Source of the DNA: Massilia timonae CCUG 45783
GTDB lineage: Bacteria > Pseudomonadota > Gammaproteobacteria > Burkholderiales > Burkholderiaceae_D
Assembly (NCBI RefSeq): GCF_000315425.1
Contig: NZ_JH992924.1
Location: 432,695-496,694 of the forward strand
Length of the DNA: 64,000 nt
Direction: 5' to 3'
The position numbers and the translations under genes are program-made. Under the pieces are notes generated by a model. It was not told the DNA's origin and did no database searches. It worked only from the letters and a program-made list of their open reading frames with translations. This document shows, in pieces, positions 1-9,541 of the stretch; position 1 is the stretch's first letter, and each line of letters opens with the position of its first letter.

Positions 1-1272
<1,272 letters not shown>

Positions 1273-1286
1273 GCTGAGGACCAATC

Positions 1287-1691
1287 ATGAAATACGCGAA
1301 ACTGATCGATGAAGCGCGCGCCGCGCGCGAGCTGGCCTATGCCCCCTACTCGAAGTTCAAGGTAGGCGCCGCGCTGGAGTGCAAGGATGGCCGCATCTTC
1401 CGCGGCTGTAACGTGGAGAACGCCGCCTACGGCCTGTGCAACTGCGCAGAGCGCACCGCCTTGTTCAGCGCCATCGCCAGCGGCTACCAGCCGGGCGATT
1501 TCGCGGCCCTGGCCGTGATCGGCCAGACCGAGGGCCCGATCGCGCCTTGCGGCGCCTGCCGCCAGGTGATCCTGGAGCTGGGCGGCAACGAATTGCCGGT
1601 GGTGCTGACCAACCTGGGCGGCGACGTATTCGAGACCACTGCGGCGGCGCAGTTGCCGAATGCCTTCGGCGGGCGTGACCTGGGCAATTAA
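1287..1691 (+). CDS. cdd: Cytidine deaminase
   Basis: Homotetramer-type (short, 134 aa) cytidine/deoxycytidine deaminase, which makes uridine/deoxyuridine that can feed the adjacent thymidine phosphorylase. The zinc site is complete: CAERTA carries the Cys ligand and catalytic Glu, PCGACRQ the other two Cys ligands. The substrate-binding CNVENAAYG motif is present. The length matches the short Bacillus-type family. ATG at 1287 follows a GAGGA-like site, 14 bp after deoA, so the two are probably co-transcribed. Confidence 0.96.
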   Translation: MKYAKLIDEARAARELAYAPYSKFKVGAALECKDGRIFRGCNVENAAYGLCNCAERTALFSAIASGYQPGDFAALAVIGQTEGPIAPCGACRQVILELGGNELPVVLTNLGGDVFETTAAAQLPNAFGGRDLGN

Positions 1692-1768
1692 ACAGGCCTT
1701 GTGATCCGCGATTCGGTCACCACCATGATGACATCCTTATATGCTTTAACCTGGAATTGGAGGTAGTC

Positions 1769-2095
1769 ATGAAGAAAGTCATCGTGCTGTTGAGTGGTGT
1801 GATCATCGCGGCGAGCGCCGCGGCCCAGGCGGACAAGACCAGTTCGAATACAACCCAGGCTGAACGGACGGGAACCGTCGATCGGCAGATTCCGGCCAAT
1901 ACCGACCGCGACAAGCGGGAGAATCCGGCCGCGGAAGGGCCGGAAAGCGCGAACATCGTCGACCCCGATTTCCAGGGCAGCAGCAAGCAGGAAACCACCG
2001 CATCCGGCCTGGGGCAGCCGAAGAAGGAAGGCGAGCGGTCTTCGAAGAAGAGCGGTTCGGACGTGCAGGACGTGGAAAACAAGACGAAACAGTAA
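1769..2095 (+). CDS. Small secreted hypothetical protein
   Basis: Unrecognised 108-aa protein. It has a classical signal peptide (MKKVIVLLSGVIIAASAAAQA, likely cleaved after AAA/AQA) followed by a very polar, low-complexity mature part rich in Lys, Ser, Thr, Glu and Asn, with no Cys. The mature region looks intrinsically disordered and periplasmic. ATG at 1769 is preferred over the in-frame TTG at 1757 because GGAGG lies at 1759-1763 and the signal peptide begins there. It stands alone between cdd and a convergent gene. Confidence 0.7.
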   Translation: MKKVIVLLSGVIIAASAAAQADKTSSNTTQAERTGTVDRQIPANTDRDKRENPAAEGPESANIVDPDFQGSSKQETTASGLGQPKKEGERSSKKSGSDVQDVENKTKQ

Positions 2096-2106
2096 GCTTC
2101 GTCACA

Positions 2107-2137
2107 GCGGCCCCATCGGGGTCTGCGTTGGGGCCGC
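2107..2137. terminator. Hairpin between convergent genes
   Basis: Inverted repeat with 8-bp GC arms (GCGGCCCC / GGGGCCGC) separated by 15 nt, between the convergent stops at 2095 and 2144. It sits where a bidirectional terminator is expected, but neither strand has a long U-run, so the call rests on stem and position. Confidence 0.5.
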
Positions 2138-2143
2138 CTTCGA

Positions 2144-2680
2144 TCACCACATCAGGTCGTCCGGAATCTTGTAATCCGCGTACGGATCGTCTTCTTCCAC
2201 TTCCTGCACCTTCTTCTTGATCTGCACCACGATCGAGGCATCGCGCTGGGCGATCTTTTCGCCGATCACGCGCGGCACCAGTTCAAAGCTGCCATTCATG
2301 TGGACGATCACCAGGCGTCCCGCCACCAGATGCTCGACGATCTGCGACGTCACGTGGATGCGCTCGATCTTGGTGCCGAAGGTAAAGTTGTAGGGCACGT
2401 CGCCCTTGCCCTTCGACTGCTTGTTCTGCTGCACCAGCTGGGCGATCTGCGCCAGGATGGCTTTCTGGGTCGCCGCGGCGTCGCGCTGGGCGTTCAGTTC
2501 GCGCGCCCGTTCCGCGTTCTTGCGCTGCATCTCGAGCGCGGCTTCGCGCGATTCGTTGACCTTTTCCACGCCGGTGCGCAACACTTCCTTGTGTTGCTTG
2601 CTCTTGTCCTGGTTGACCTGCTTGACCTTCTTCTTGTCGACCAGGCCGGCTTTCAATAACTGCTCTTGCAGCGAGACCAT
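2144..2680 (-). CDS. DUF2058 (YaiL-type) protein
   Basis: Conserved 178-aa cytosolic protein matching the E. coli YaiL/DUF2058 family end to end: N-terminal SLQEQLLKAGL, a long charged alpha-helical middle (Lys/Glu/Gln-rich, likely coiled coil, residues 15-85), then a small beta-rich domain with VGRLVIV-like strands and the hallmark end DDPYADYKIPDDLMW. Function is unproven in the family. The start at 2680 is set by AAGGAAG upstream and by alignment with YaiL; an open extension upstream of it is not coding. Nothing in the neighbours suggests a specific role. Confidence 0.88.
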   Translation of the reverse strand: MVSLQEQLLKAGLVDKKKVKQVNQDKSKQHKEVLRTGVEKVNESREAALEMQRKNAERARELNAQRDAAATQKAILAQIAQLVQQNKQSKGKGDVPYNFTFGTKIERIHVTSQIVEHLVAGRLVIVHMNGSFELVPRVIGEKIAQRDASIVVQIKKKVQEVEEDDPYADYKIPDDLMW

Positions 2681-2868
2681 GTTGTGCTTCCTTGAAATGA
2701 TGAATGCCGCTCGCGGCGCCAGCCGATAGCATAGCAACAAGCGCGGCGGAAAGCGATCACATGCCGGCCGGGATGGCGCAGGCGAACTCGCGCCTGCCGT
2801 ACGACTTGAAATAGCGATGACTGATCCACAACATAGTGGAATACCGTCCATCAGACAGGAGCTCGACA

Positions 2869-3564
2869 ATGAACCCATCCGACGAAAAGATGTTGCAGGA
2901 TTTCCTGGGCCAGCTGGTGCAGGCCCGTGGCGTGGCCAAGGATCCGGAAGCCGACGCACTGATCCAGCGCGCCGTGGCCCAGCAGCCGGACGCCGCCTAC
3001 CTGCTGGTGCAGCGCGCACTGCTGGTGGAGCAGGCGCTGGGCAATGCCAAGGCCCGTATCGCCGAGCTCGAAAGCCAGGGCGGGAGAGGAAGCGGGGGAT
3101 TCCTCGACGCGAACCAATGGGGAAACTCCGCGCAGAGCCAGCCATCGAATCCGGTCCCGGGAGTCAAGCAGGGGGCTTACCAGCAGAACGGACCGACCGG
3201 CTTGGCACCGCAGGCCCAGCCGGCGCGAAGCGGCGGCTTCCTGGGCGGCGCCGGCGGCAGCATGCTGGGCACGATGGCGGCCACGGCGGCCGGGGTGGCG
3301 GCCGGCAGCTTCCTGTTCCACGGCATCGGCAACCTGCTGGGCAATGACGGGCAGGGCGCCTCGAACCACTTGTTGGCGGACAACGCGGCCGACGGTGGCG
3401 CGGCCGAGGCGGCCGGGGGCGGGGCGCTGGCGGACCAGGCCGGCATCGGGGCGATCGACGAGCCAGGCGGCGGCGCCGACGACAGCCTGGCCGACAACAG
3501 CAGCGAGGATAGCCTGGGCGGCTTCTTCGACGGCGACGGTTCCGACGAAGGGCTGTTCGGCTGA
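2869..3564 (+). CDS. DUF2076 family protein
   Basis: 231-aa protein. Residues 1-70 (MNPSDEKMLQDFLGQLVQAR..., ...LLVQRALLVEQAL) are the conserved helical DUF2076 region. The middle is glycine/alanine-rich with a short hydrophobic segment GTMAATAAGVAAGSFLF (about residues 140-156). The C-terminus is an acidic Gly/Asp/Ser tail ending in DGDGSDEGLFG, similar to tails of YidB-type granule or stress proteins. AGGAG at 2857-2861 supports ATG 2869. Function is unknown; localisation could be membrane-associated. Confidence 0.82.
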   Translation: MNPSDEKMLQDFLGQLVQARGVAKDPEADALIQRAVAQQPDAAYLLVQRALLVEQALGNAKARIAELESQGGRGSGGFLDANQWGNSAQSQPSNPVPGVKQGAYQQNGPTGLAPQAQPARSGGFLGGAGGSMLGTMAATAAGVAAGSFLFHGIGNLLGNDGQGASNHLLADNAADGGAAEAAGGGALADQAGIGAIDEPGGGADDSLADNSSEDSLGGFFDGDGSDEGLFG

Positions 3565-3710
3565 CGATACCCGGGATCGTCGCACGCTCCTTGCAGGCGC
3601 AGATGACGGCACCTTGCCGGCTTTCGTGGAAGCGTCGCGGCGAAAGCGGCAGGATGGCCTTTCCGGTTGTGGCACGCCAGCCGCTTCCTTGCCGTCGAGG
3701 AGACCACCCC

Positions 3711-4154
3711 ATGCGTCCGCTTCCCTGCATTGTCCTGTGTGCCTGCGCGTCCATGCTTGCCGGCTGTTCGTGCGAGGTCACCTATGCCGATGTCAGCCAC
3801 CACGAGGAATTCAGGAAGGTCGTGGGCTCCCGGTACGAGATCATCGGCGAGGTCGACGCCTATGGCATCGGCCGGCACTCGCGCGCGCCGGCCGACTATC
3901 TCACCTTGATTCCCCGCCCAGGCATCGGCGGGTCCGAAGTCGTGTTCGAAGCCCCGGTGCCCAAGGGGGCAACGGTGACCGTGACCAAGGTGTTCCAGAC
4001 CAACCGGATCGTGTTCGAATCGGGCATCACGCTCGAAGTCGAACTGCATGGCGCCGGGCTGCCCTTGCGTGGACGGACGCTGATCGACCTGAATCGCGGC
4101 AGCGAGGGGCCGGGGCCGGCAGGTTTGAATCCAGAGATATACAAGAAGCTATGA
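3711..4154 (+). CDS. Putative lipoprotein
   Basis: 147-aa protein with a lipoprotein signal sequence: short positive N-terminus, hydrophobic core and lipobox LAGC with Cys19 as the lipidation site. The mature part is predicted beta-rich (alternating hydrophobic strands such as YEIIGEVDAYGIG and GATVTVTKVFQTN), suggesting a small periplasmic beta domain. I do not recognise the family. GAGGAGA precedes the ATG. Its stop overlaps the stop of the convergent chrA gene by a few bases, so no terminator fits between them. Confidence 0.72.
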   Translation: MRPLPCIVLCACASMLAGCSCEVTYADVSHHEEFRKVVGSRYEIIGEVDAYGIGRHSRAPADYLTLIPRPGIGGSEVVFEAPVPKGATVTVTKVFQTNRIVFESGITLEVELHGAGLPLRGRTLIDLNRGSEGPGPAGLNPEIYKKL

Positions 4155-5357
4155 CGCGCCAACAGCCCCCAGCGCCACCAGCAGGATCACGACGATCCAC
4201 GATGGCGCCTTCCACAGCGTCAGCAGCATGAAGCCGCCCAGCGCGATGCCGGCGTCGCGGATGTCGAACACGGCGGCGGTCCATACCGGGTGGTACAAGG
4301 CGGCGGCGAGGATGCCGACCACGGCCGCGTTCGCGCCCATCATGGCGTGGCGCGCGGCCGCGTGACGGCGCAAGCCGTCCCAGAACGGCAAGGTTCCATA
4401 GACGAGCAGCAGGCCGGGAAGAAAGAGCGCGAGCAGGGCGAGCGCGGCGCCCGTGGGCGCGCCCGCCGTCATGCCGGCCTGGGCGCCGAGGAAGGCGGCG
4501 AAGGCGAACAGCGGGCCGGGCAGCGCCTGCGCCAGTCCATACCCGGCCAGGAAGGTCTCGTTCGGGATCCAGCCGGTGGCCACCGTCTCGGCCTGCAATA
4601 ATGGCAGCACCACGTGGCCGCCGCCAAAGACCAGCGCGCCGGAGCGGTAGAAGGCATCGAACAGCGCCAGCGGCCGATGCCCGGTCAGGCCGGACAATAG
4701 CGGAAGCCCGAGCAGCAGGACGCCGAACAGCACGAGCGCCGCGATGCCGGCGCTGCGGCTGACCGGCATCGACAGTTCCGGGCCGGACTGCGCGACCGGT
4801 CCCCGGCACAGCCAGTACCCGGCGCCGGCGCCCGCGGCGATGGCGGCCAATTGCCCGGTCGGCCCATCGACGAGGATCACGATCGCGATGGCGCCGAGCG
4901 CGATCGCGATGCGCCGGCGGTCCGGCGTGAGCGTGCGCGCCATGCCCCATACCGCCTGGGCCACCACGGCCACCGCCACCAGCTTCAGGCCATGCACGAC
5001 GCCCGCCGCCCCTAAGCCGACAAGGCTCGCGGCGCCCAGCGCGAACGCGAACATCAGCAGCGTCGAAGGCAGCGTGAATCCGATCCAGGCCGCCAGGCCG
5101 CCGGCCAGGCCGCCGCCGCGCAGGACGCCGAGCGCGAAGCCGACCTGGCTCGACGCCGGCCCGGGCAGGAACTGGCACAGCGCCACCAGGTCGCCGTAGC
5201 GCGCATCGTCGAGCCACTGGCGGCGCACGACGAACTCGTTGCGGTAGTAGCCCAGATGGGCGATCGGGCCGCCGAACGAGGTCAGGCCGAGCTTCAGGAA
5301 GGTCCGGAAGATGGACCAGATGGGCAAGGTGGCGGTAGCGGTGGCTTGGAGCGGCAT
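4149..5357 (-). CDS. chrA: Chromate transporter (two-domain CHR)
   Basis: 402-aa inner-membrane protein of the CHR family, which exports chromate using proton motive force. Both homologous halves are present. The first has GLTSFGGPIAHLGYY and QFLPGPASSQVG; the second has LVFGGGHVVLPLLQ and LAQALPGPLFAFAAFLG. About ten hydrophobic segments are visible. It is the full-length fused form, not a short CHR pair. No chrB regulator is adjacent. The upstream region (5358-5444) is shared divergently with the carbonic anhydrase-like gene. Substrate could also be another oxyanion such as sulfate. Confidence 0.9.
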   Translation of the reverse strand: MPLQATATATLPIWSIFRTFLKLGLTSFGGPIAHLGYYRNEFVVRRQWLDDARYGDLVALCQFLPGPASSQVGFALGVLRGGGLAGGLAAWIGFTLPSTLLMFAFALGAASLVGLGAAGVVHGLKLVAVAVVAQAVWGMARTLTPDRRRIAIALGAIAIVILVDGPTGQLAAIAAGAGAGYWLCRGPVAQSGPELSMPVSRSAGIAALVLFGVLLLGLPLLSGLTGHRPLALFDAFYRSGALVFGGGHVVLPLLQAETVATGWIPNETFLAGYGLAQALPGPLFAFAAFLGAQAGMTAGAPTGAALALLALFLPGLLLVYGTLPFWDGLRRHAAARHAMMGANAAVVGILAAALYHPVWTAAVFDIRDAGIALGGFMLLTLWKAPSWIVVILLVALGAVGAS

Positions 5358-5444
5358 GGCGTGGACCGTGGGCGAGACCGGCCCAGCATAGCAGTAAACA
5401 TGCCCAAGTTAAAATGACGAATTCCTGTCATCCAATAGACCGTC

Positions 5445-5987
5445 ATGCCGATCGCCCCCTACCTCGACGCCCTGCCGCAACTCGCCGACGGCGTTTATCT
5501 TCACGAATCGGCCCAGGTCATCGGCAACGTGCGCATCGGCGCCGATTCCTCGGTCTGGTGCAACGCCGTGCTGCGCGGCGACGTCAACGACATCGTCATC
5601 GGCAGCTGCACCAATATCCAGGACCTGACGATGGGCCATGTCGCCCACCGCACGCCCCACAAGCCGCAGGGTTCGCCCCTGGTCATTGGCGACTACGTCA
5701 CGGTCGGCCACTCGGTCATCCTGCACGGCTGCCGCATCGGCAACGACTGCCTGGTCGGGATGGGCAGCATCGTGATGGACGACGCCGTGATCGAGAACCT
5801 GGTGATGCTGGGCGCCGGCAGCCTGGTCACGCCGGGCAAGCGGCTCGAAAGCGGATTTTTATACATGGGCCGGCCGGCCGAGAAGGTGCGTCCGTTGACG
5901 GATGCCGAAAAGGCCTGGTTGCGCTACTCGGCCGAGCACTACGTGCGGGTCAAGGACAACTACCTGAATACGCCGGCGCAGCGTTGA
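5445..5987 (+). CDS. Gamma-carbonic anhydrase family protein
   Basis: 180-aa left-handed beta-helix protein of the gamma-class carbonic anhydrase/YrdA family. Hexapeptide-repeat strands run from about residue 18 to 140 (IGNVRIGADSSVWCNAVLRGD, ..., VGMGSIVMDDAVIENLVM). The metal-ligand histidines expected for the family are in TMGHVAHRTPH and VTVGHSVILHG. Many members lack measurable anhydrase activity, so the reaction is family knowledge, not proof. It is convergent with the LytTR regulator, 7 bp between the stops. Confidence 0.92.
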   Translation: MPIAPYLDALPQLADGVYLHESAQVIGNVRIGADSSVWCNAVLRGDVNDIVIGSCTNIQDLTMGHVAHRTPHKPQGSPLVIGDYVTVGHSVILHGCRIGNDCLVGMGSIVMDDAVIENLVMLGAGSLVTPGKRLESGFLYMGRPAEKVRPLTDAEKAWLRYSAEHYVRVKDNYLNTPAQR

Positions 5988-5994
5988 CGTCGCT

Positions 5995-6789
5995 TTACAT
6001 CTGCTGGAACAGCGCGCCGTGGTTGCGGCTCACTTCCAGTTCTTCCGGGTAGCCGCGCAGGCGCAGCATCTGGCGTCCGCGCAGGTCGCGCCGCACTTCC
6101 GCGATCGCATCCACGCGCACCAGGGTCGAGCGGTGGATGCGCCAGAACTCGTCCGGGTCCAGCTCTTCTTCCAGTTCCTTGAGCGTTTTGCGGATCAGGT
6201 GCTCGCCGGTGGCGGTCTGCACCCGCGTGTACTTGTCGTCCGACTGGAAGAACAGCACTTCGCGCGTGCTCACCATGCGCAGGCTGTTGCCGGCCTGGGC
6301 CTGGATCCAGCGCAGATAAGCAGGTCTGGCGGCGGCCGCGGCGGCCCCGTTCTGCATCAGCAACTGGTCGCCCAGCTGCGCCAGGCGGGCCAGTTGCGCG
6401 CCGATGTCCTGCGGCGTGTGGTCGAGCCGGCGGCGCAGGCGCGCCACCGTGGTTTCCAGGCGCGCCAGGGTGACAGGCTTGAGCAGGTAGTCGATGGCGC
6501 CGTGCTCGAAGGCCTCGACCGCATACTGGTCATAGGCGGTGGCGAACACGATGTGGCAGCGCTCGTACATCTGGCGCGCCGCGTCGATGCCGCCCATGCC
6601 CGGCATGCGGATGTCGAGGAAGGCGATATCCGGCTTGTGTTCGCGCGCCAGCGCCACCGCTTCGGCGCCGTTGGCCGCCTCCGCCACGATGCGCAGCGCC
6701 GGCCACGCCTCGTGCAGGCGCGCGCGCAGCTGGTCGCGCATGGGCGCTTCGTCGTCGGCGATCAGGGCCGTCGGGTGCATGGGCGCCAT
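5995..6789 (-). CDS. LytTR-family response regulator
   Basis: 264-aa cytosolic response regulator of the LytR/AlgR type. The receiver domain (about 1-120) has the acidic pocket DDE near residue 12, phospho-acceptor Asp in IAFLDIRMPG, Thr/Ala in FATAYD and Lys in LLKPV. An Ala-rich linker leads to a C-terminal LytTR DNA-binding domain (about 165-264; FFQSDDKYTRV, EFWRIHRSTLV, GRQMLRLRGY). ATG at 6789 overlaps the TGA of the kinase gene as TGATG, so the pair is translationally coupled. Targets are not evident here. Confidence 0.93.
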   Translation of the reverse strand: MAPMHPTALIADDEAPMRDQLRARLHEAWPALRIVAEAANGAEAVALAREHKPDIAFLDIRMPGMGGIDAARQMYERCHIVFATAYDQYAVEAFEHGAIDYLLKPVTLARLETTVARLRRRLDHTPQDIGAQLARLAQLGDQLLMQNGAAAAAARPAYLRWIQAQAGNSLRMVSTREVLFFQSDDKYTRVQTATGEHLIRKTLKELEEELDPDEFWRIHRSTLVRVDAIAEVRRDLRGRQMLRLRGYPEELEVSRNHGALFQQM

Positions 6790-7685
6790 CAGCCGTCTTC
6801 CGTCATGCGATAGGGCAGGCGGATCGACACGCAGGCGCCGCCGCCGGGCAGGGCTTCGATCACGAGTTCGGCATCCTTGCCATACAACAGCGCCAGCCGC
6901 TCGCGGATATTGGCCAGCCCGACGCCGCTGCCGGCATGCAGGTTGAAGCCGACGCCGTCGTCGCACACGTCGACGCACAGGGTGGCGCCTTCGACCCGCG
7001 CGCGCACCGTGATCGTGCCGCCGGCGACCTTCGGCTCCAGGCCGTGCTTGATCGCGTTCTCGATCAGCGTCTGCAGCATCATCGGCGGGAACGGCGAGCT
7101 GCCGAGGAAGTCGGGCACCTCGAAGCGCACCGCCAGCCTTTCCTTCATGCGCGCCTGCATGATCGACAGGTAGGCGCGCGACAATTCGACCTGCTTGCCC
7201 AGGGTTCCGCCGGCGCCCTTGGCGGCGCGCATCTGCGGCAGCGAGGCGCGCAGGTATTCGATCAGGTAGCCGTGCACGCGCGCCGCTTCCTTCGGGTCGG
7301 TCTCGATCAGCTGGCCGATCAGGGCCAGGGTGTTGAACAGGAAGTGCGGCTCGACCTGGGCCTGGAGCGTGGCCATCTGCGCCTCGGTCAGGCGCCGCTC
7401 GAGATTGGCGACGTCGGCCTTGGTCGAGGCGTCGCGCGCCAGCAGCTCGGCGCGGCGCTTGCCGCCGGCCAGCACCTTGACCCCGAACGAGATCAGGATG
7501 AACCAGATCGCCGGCTCCGTCAGCTTGACGAACATGCCGGTCACGAACACCAGGAACCAGACCAGGTACAACTGGCGCCACTCGATCAGCGCCAGCCAGT
7601 CGAAGAAGCGCCACCACAGCACGCCCGCTTCGCGGAAAGCGTCGCGGACGAAGTCGAGTGCGCGGTTGATCTGGGTGGCGGCCAT
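6789..7685 (-). CDS. LytS/AlgZ-type sensor histidine kinase
   Basis: 298-aa membrane histidine kinase, partner of the downstream LytTR regulator. Two hydrophobic segments (about residues 33-72) are followed by a coiled stretch, then the His_kinase domain with VEPHFLFNTLALI (phospho-His), the N box LQTLIENAIKHG and the G box DDGVGFN/GVGLANIRERL. No large sensor domain is present, so sensing may be within the membrane or through the neighbouring membrane protein. A GGAG sits within the end of the upstream small gene, 5 bp apart; the three genes form an operon. Confidence 0.92.
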   Translation of the reverse strand: MAATQINRALDFVRDAFREAGVLWWRFFDWLALIEWRQLYLVWFLVFVTGMFVKLTEPAIWFILISFGVKVLAGGKRRAELLARDASTKADVANLERRLTEAQMATLQAQVEPHFLFNTLALIGQLIETDPKEAARVHGYLIEYLRASLPQMRAAKGAGGTLGKQVELSRAYLSIMQARMKERLAVRFEVPDFLGSSPFPPMMLQTLIENAIKHGLEPKVAGGTITVRARVEGATLCVDVCDDGVGFNLHAGSGVGLANIRERLALLYGKDAELVIEALPGGGACVSIRLPYRMTEDG

Positions 7686-7690
7686 CGGCG

Positions 7691-7969
7691 TTATTCTCCG
7701 GTGTAGTGCTTGATGCGGCGCGGTTCGCGGCCGAAGATGGCGATGGCGAGGAATTTCAGCAGCAGCAGGCCGACGAACAGCGCCAGCACGATCGGCACGA
7801 TGGTGATCAGGGCCGCCAGCACGATCGCGATCACCAGCAGCACCGGCCACGGCATGCGGCGCAGCGAACGGGCGCTGGACTTCGCCAGGCGCCAGGTAGT
7901 GCGGCCGGCCACTTCCATATTGCGCAGGATCGATTGGAAGCGACTGGTGGGCGTATGAATGGTTTTCAT
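7691..7969 (-). CDS. Small two-helix membrane protein, leader of LytTR operon
   Basis: 92-aa protein with a basic amphipathic N-terminus (about residues 1-38) and one long or two closely packed hydrophobic segments (PVLLVIAIVLAALITIV then ALFVGLLLLKFLAIAIFG), ending in a basic tail. Family not recognised. It is the first gene of an operon with a LytS-like kinase lacking a large sensor domain, so it could be an accessory sensor or modulator; that is inference from context. AAAGGA lies upstream of ATG 7969. A palindrome CCCTAC-T-GTAGGG at 7998-8010 lies upstream and could be an operator. Confidence 0.75.
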   Translation of the reverse strand: MKTIHTPTSRFQSILRNMEVAGRTTWRLAKSSARSLRRMPWPVLLVIAIVLAALITIVPIVLALFVGLLLLKFLAIAIFGREPRRIKHYTGE

Positions 7970-8128
7970 GCGTGCAAGTCCTTTCTAACAAAGATGACCC
8001 TACTGTAGGGATGCACCCATGTTACGCCAAGAGCGATCCGATAAACGGTGCGATTTCGGCGACGGACGGTCGTGAGGGCGGATGAACGGGGGCGCTTTCG
8101 ACCCCGTCAATACGCTGTTTTACGCGCT

Positions 8129-8767
8129 TTATTGCTCGATCAGCTTGAGCGCCTCTTGCCGCATCACGTCGAGCATGCCGGCCTCGGGCGTGCGCGCGCA
8201 GGCGGCCACCGTGGCGTTCAGGATCGGTTCCAGCGCCGGGAAGGACTGGCGCGCCGAGCCTTCGCGGTGCAGGCTGTAGATCAGCGTGCCGACGCTCTCA
8301 TAGGTCACCGGCAACTCGCGCAGGCTGCGTTCCGGGAAGGTGGCGGCCTGCCAGGCGGCGTCGACGTTGAAATCGGCGCAGCTCTTGGTGGCGATGGTGG
8401 CGCTGTGGTCTTTCTTGAACTTGAAGGTCACCAGGCCGGTGCGGTGCGCGCCGCTGGCGGGGATGTCCAGCCGCCTGGCCATGGCCAGCGCCAGCGCGTC
8501 GAGTTCGGCCGAGCGCGAGGAATCGCGCACCGCCACCACCGCTTTGCGGCCCTTGTCGTCGAGGGCCAGTTCGACCGTCACATTGCCCTGCACGCCGCGC
8601 CGCGCGAGCGCCGGCGGATAGCCGGCGTCGCTCGCATAGATCGTGATCTCGCGCCAGGTCGGCACCGTGGCCTGGGCCGCGGCCGATTGCGGCGCCATGG
8701 CCAGCAGGGACAGCGCCAGGCTCGAACATGCCGCCAGGGCCTTCATCGTGGGAGTGCGCCTTGCCAT
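8129..8767 (-). CDS. TonB-like periplasmic protein
   Basis: 212-aa protein with a signal peptide (hydrophobic LAACSSLALSLLAMAPQSAAAQA) and a TonB C-terminal-like domain (YPPALARRGVQGNVTVELALDDKG ...), as in periplasmic energy-transducer-like proteins lacking the Pro-rich spacer. A Cys pair (SCADF, ACART) could form a disulfide. ATG at 8767 overlaps the acetyltransferase stop as TGATG, arguing for this start rather than the internal MKALAA at 8746. It probably does not energise receptors itself, since it lacks the membrane anchor plus spacer of true TonB. Confidence 0.75.
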   Translation of the reverse strand: MARRTPTMKALAACSSLALSLLAMAPQSAAAQATVPTWREITIYASDAGYPPALARRGVQGNVTVELALDDKGRKAVVAVRDSSRSAELDALALAMARRLDIPASGAHRTGLVTFKFKKDHSATIATKSCADFNVDAAWQAATFPERSLRELPVTYESVGTLIYSLHREGSARQSFPALEPILNATVAACARTPEAGMLDVMRQEALKLIEQ

Positions 8768-9330
8768 CAGTGCGCCGTCCTGTCGTTCCAATAGTCGCGC
8801 AGCAGGCCGTAAAAGACGGTGTCGGCATACTCGCCGTGCACCAGCCAGCGCTGCGGCATGAAGCCCTCCTTGCGAAAGCCCAGTTTTTCCAGCACGCGGC
8901 CGGAGGCTTCGTTGCGCGGGTCGATGTCGGCCTCGACCCGGTTCAGGCCGACCTCGCGGAAACCATGGTCCAGCGCCGCCTGCAGCGCTTCGAAGGCATA
9001 GCCTTTGCCCCAGTGCGCGCTGCCCAGCGCGTAGCCGAGTTCGCAGCGATTGTTCTGGTTGAAGAAGTGGTGCAGGCCCACGGTGCCGATCAGCTCGCGG
9101 TTCGACGCCAGTTCGATCGCGAAACGCAGCTCGGTCTCGTCGCGGTAGGCCTCGAGTGCGCGGGCGATCGCGGCTTCGGCGAAGGAGATGTCGGTCCACG
9201 GCTCGGCGCTCCAGTAGCGCACCACGGCCGGGTCGGAGAAGATGGTGTACAGGGCCGGCGCGTCGCTCGCGGCCAGCGGGCGCAGCACCAGGCGTTCGGT
9301 GGTCAGGACAGGGGTGATATAAGTCGACAT
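8767..9330 (-). CDS. GNAT-family N-acetyltransferase (RimJ/RimL-like)
   Basis: 187-aa acetyl-CoA-dependent acyltransferase of the RimJ/RimL subgroup, which usually acetylate protein N-termini or small amines. Visible family features: TTERLVLRPLAASDAPALY at the N-terminus, ELIGTVGLHHF, the acetyl-CoA pyrophosphate loop region ELGYALGSAHWGKGYAFEAL, and NRVEADIDPRNEASGRVLEKLGF. The start at 9330 (MSTYITP) matches family length; an in-frame ATG at 9339 is possible and neither has a strong RBS. Coupled to the TonB-like gene downstream. Substrate unknown. Confidence 0.88.
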   Translation of the reverse strand: MSTYITPVLTTERLVLRPLAASDAPALYTIFSDPAVVRYWSAEPWTDISFAEAAIARALEAYRDETELRFAIELASNRELIGTVGLHHFFNQNNRCELGYALGSAHWGKGYAFEALQAALDHGFREVGLNRVEADIDPRNEASGRVLEKLGFRKEGFMPQRWLVHGEYADTVFYGLLRDYWNDRTAH

Positions 9331-9541
9331 GGTTCGCATTGCCAGTGTGATAAGCGCTAGCATACCACTGCCGTGACGCCTGTAGACATGACTGCGCACC
9401 ACGATTATTTCTTCTCGCTAACACGATGCGTCGTGCATGGTTTTGCGATGGCGCATGCCCGATGCCGCGTGCCTGTTGCCAGACTCGCCATTCTTGTTCA
9501 AACTTAAATGCTTCAGGGCGCCATCGAACGAGGAGCGCAAT

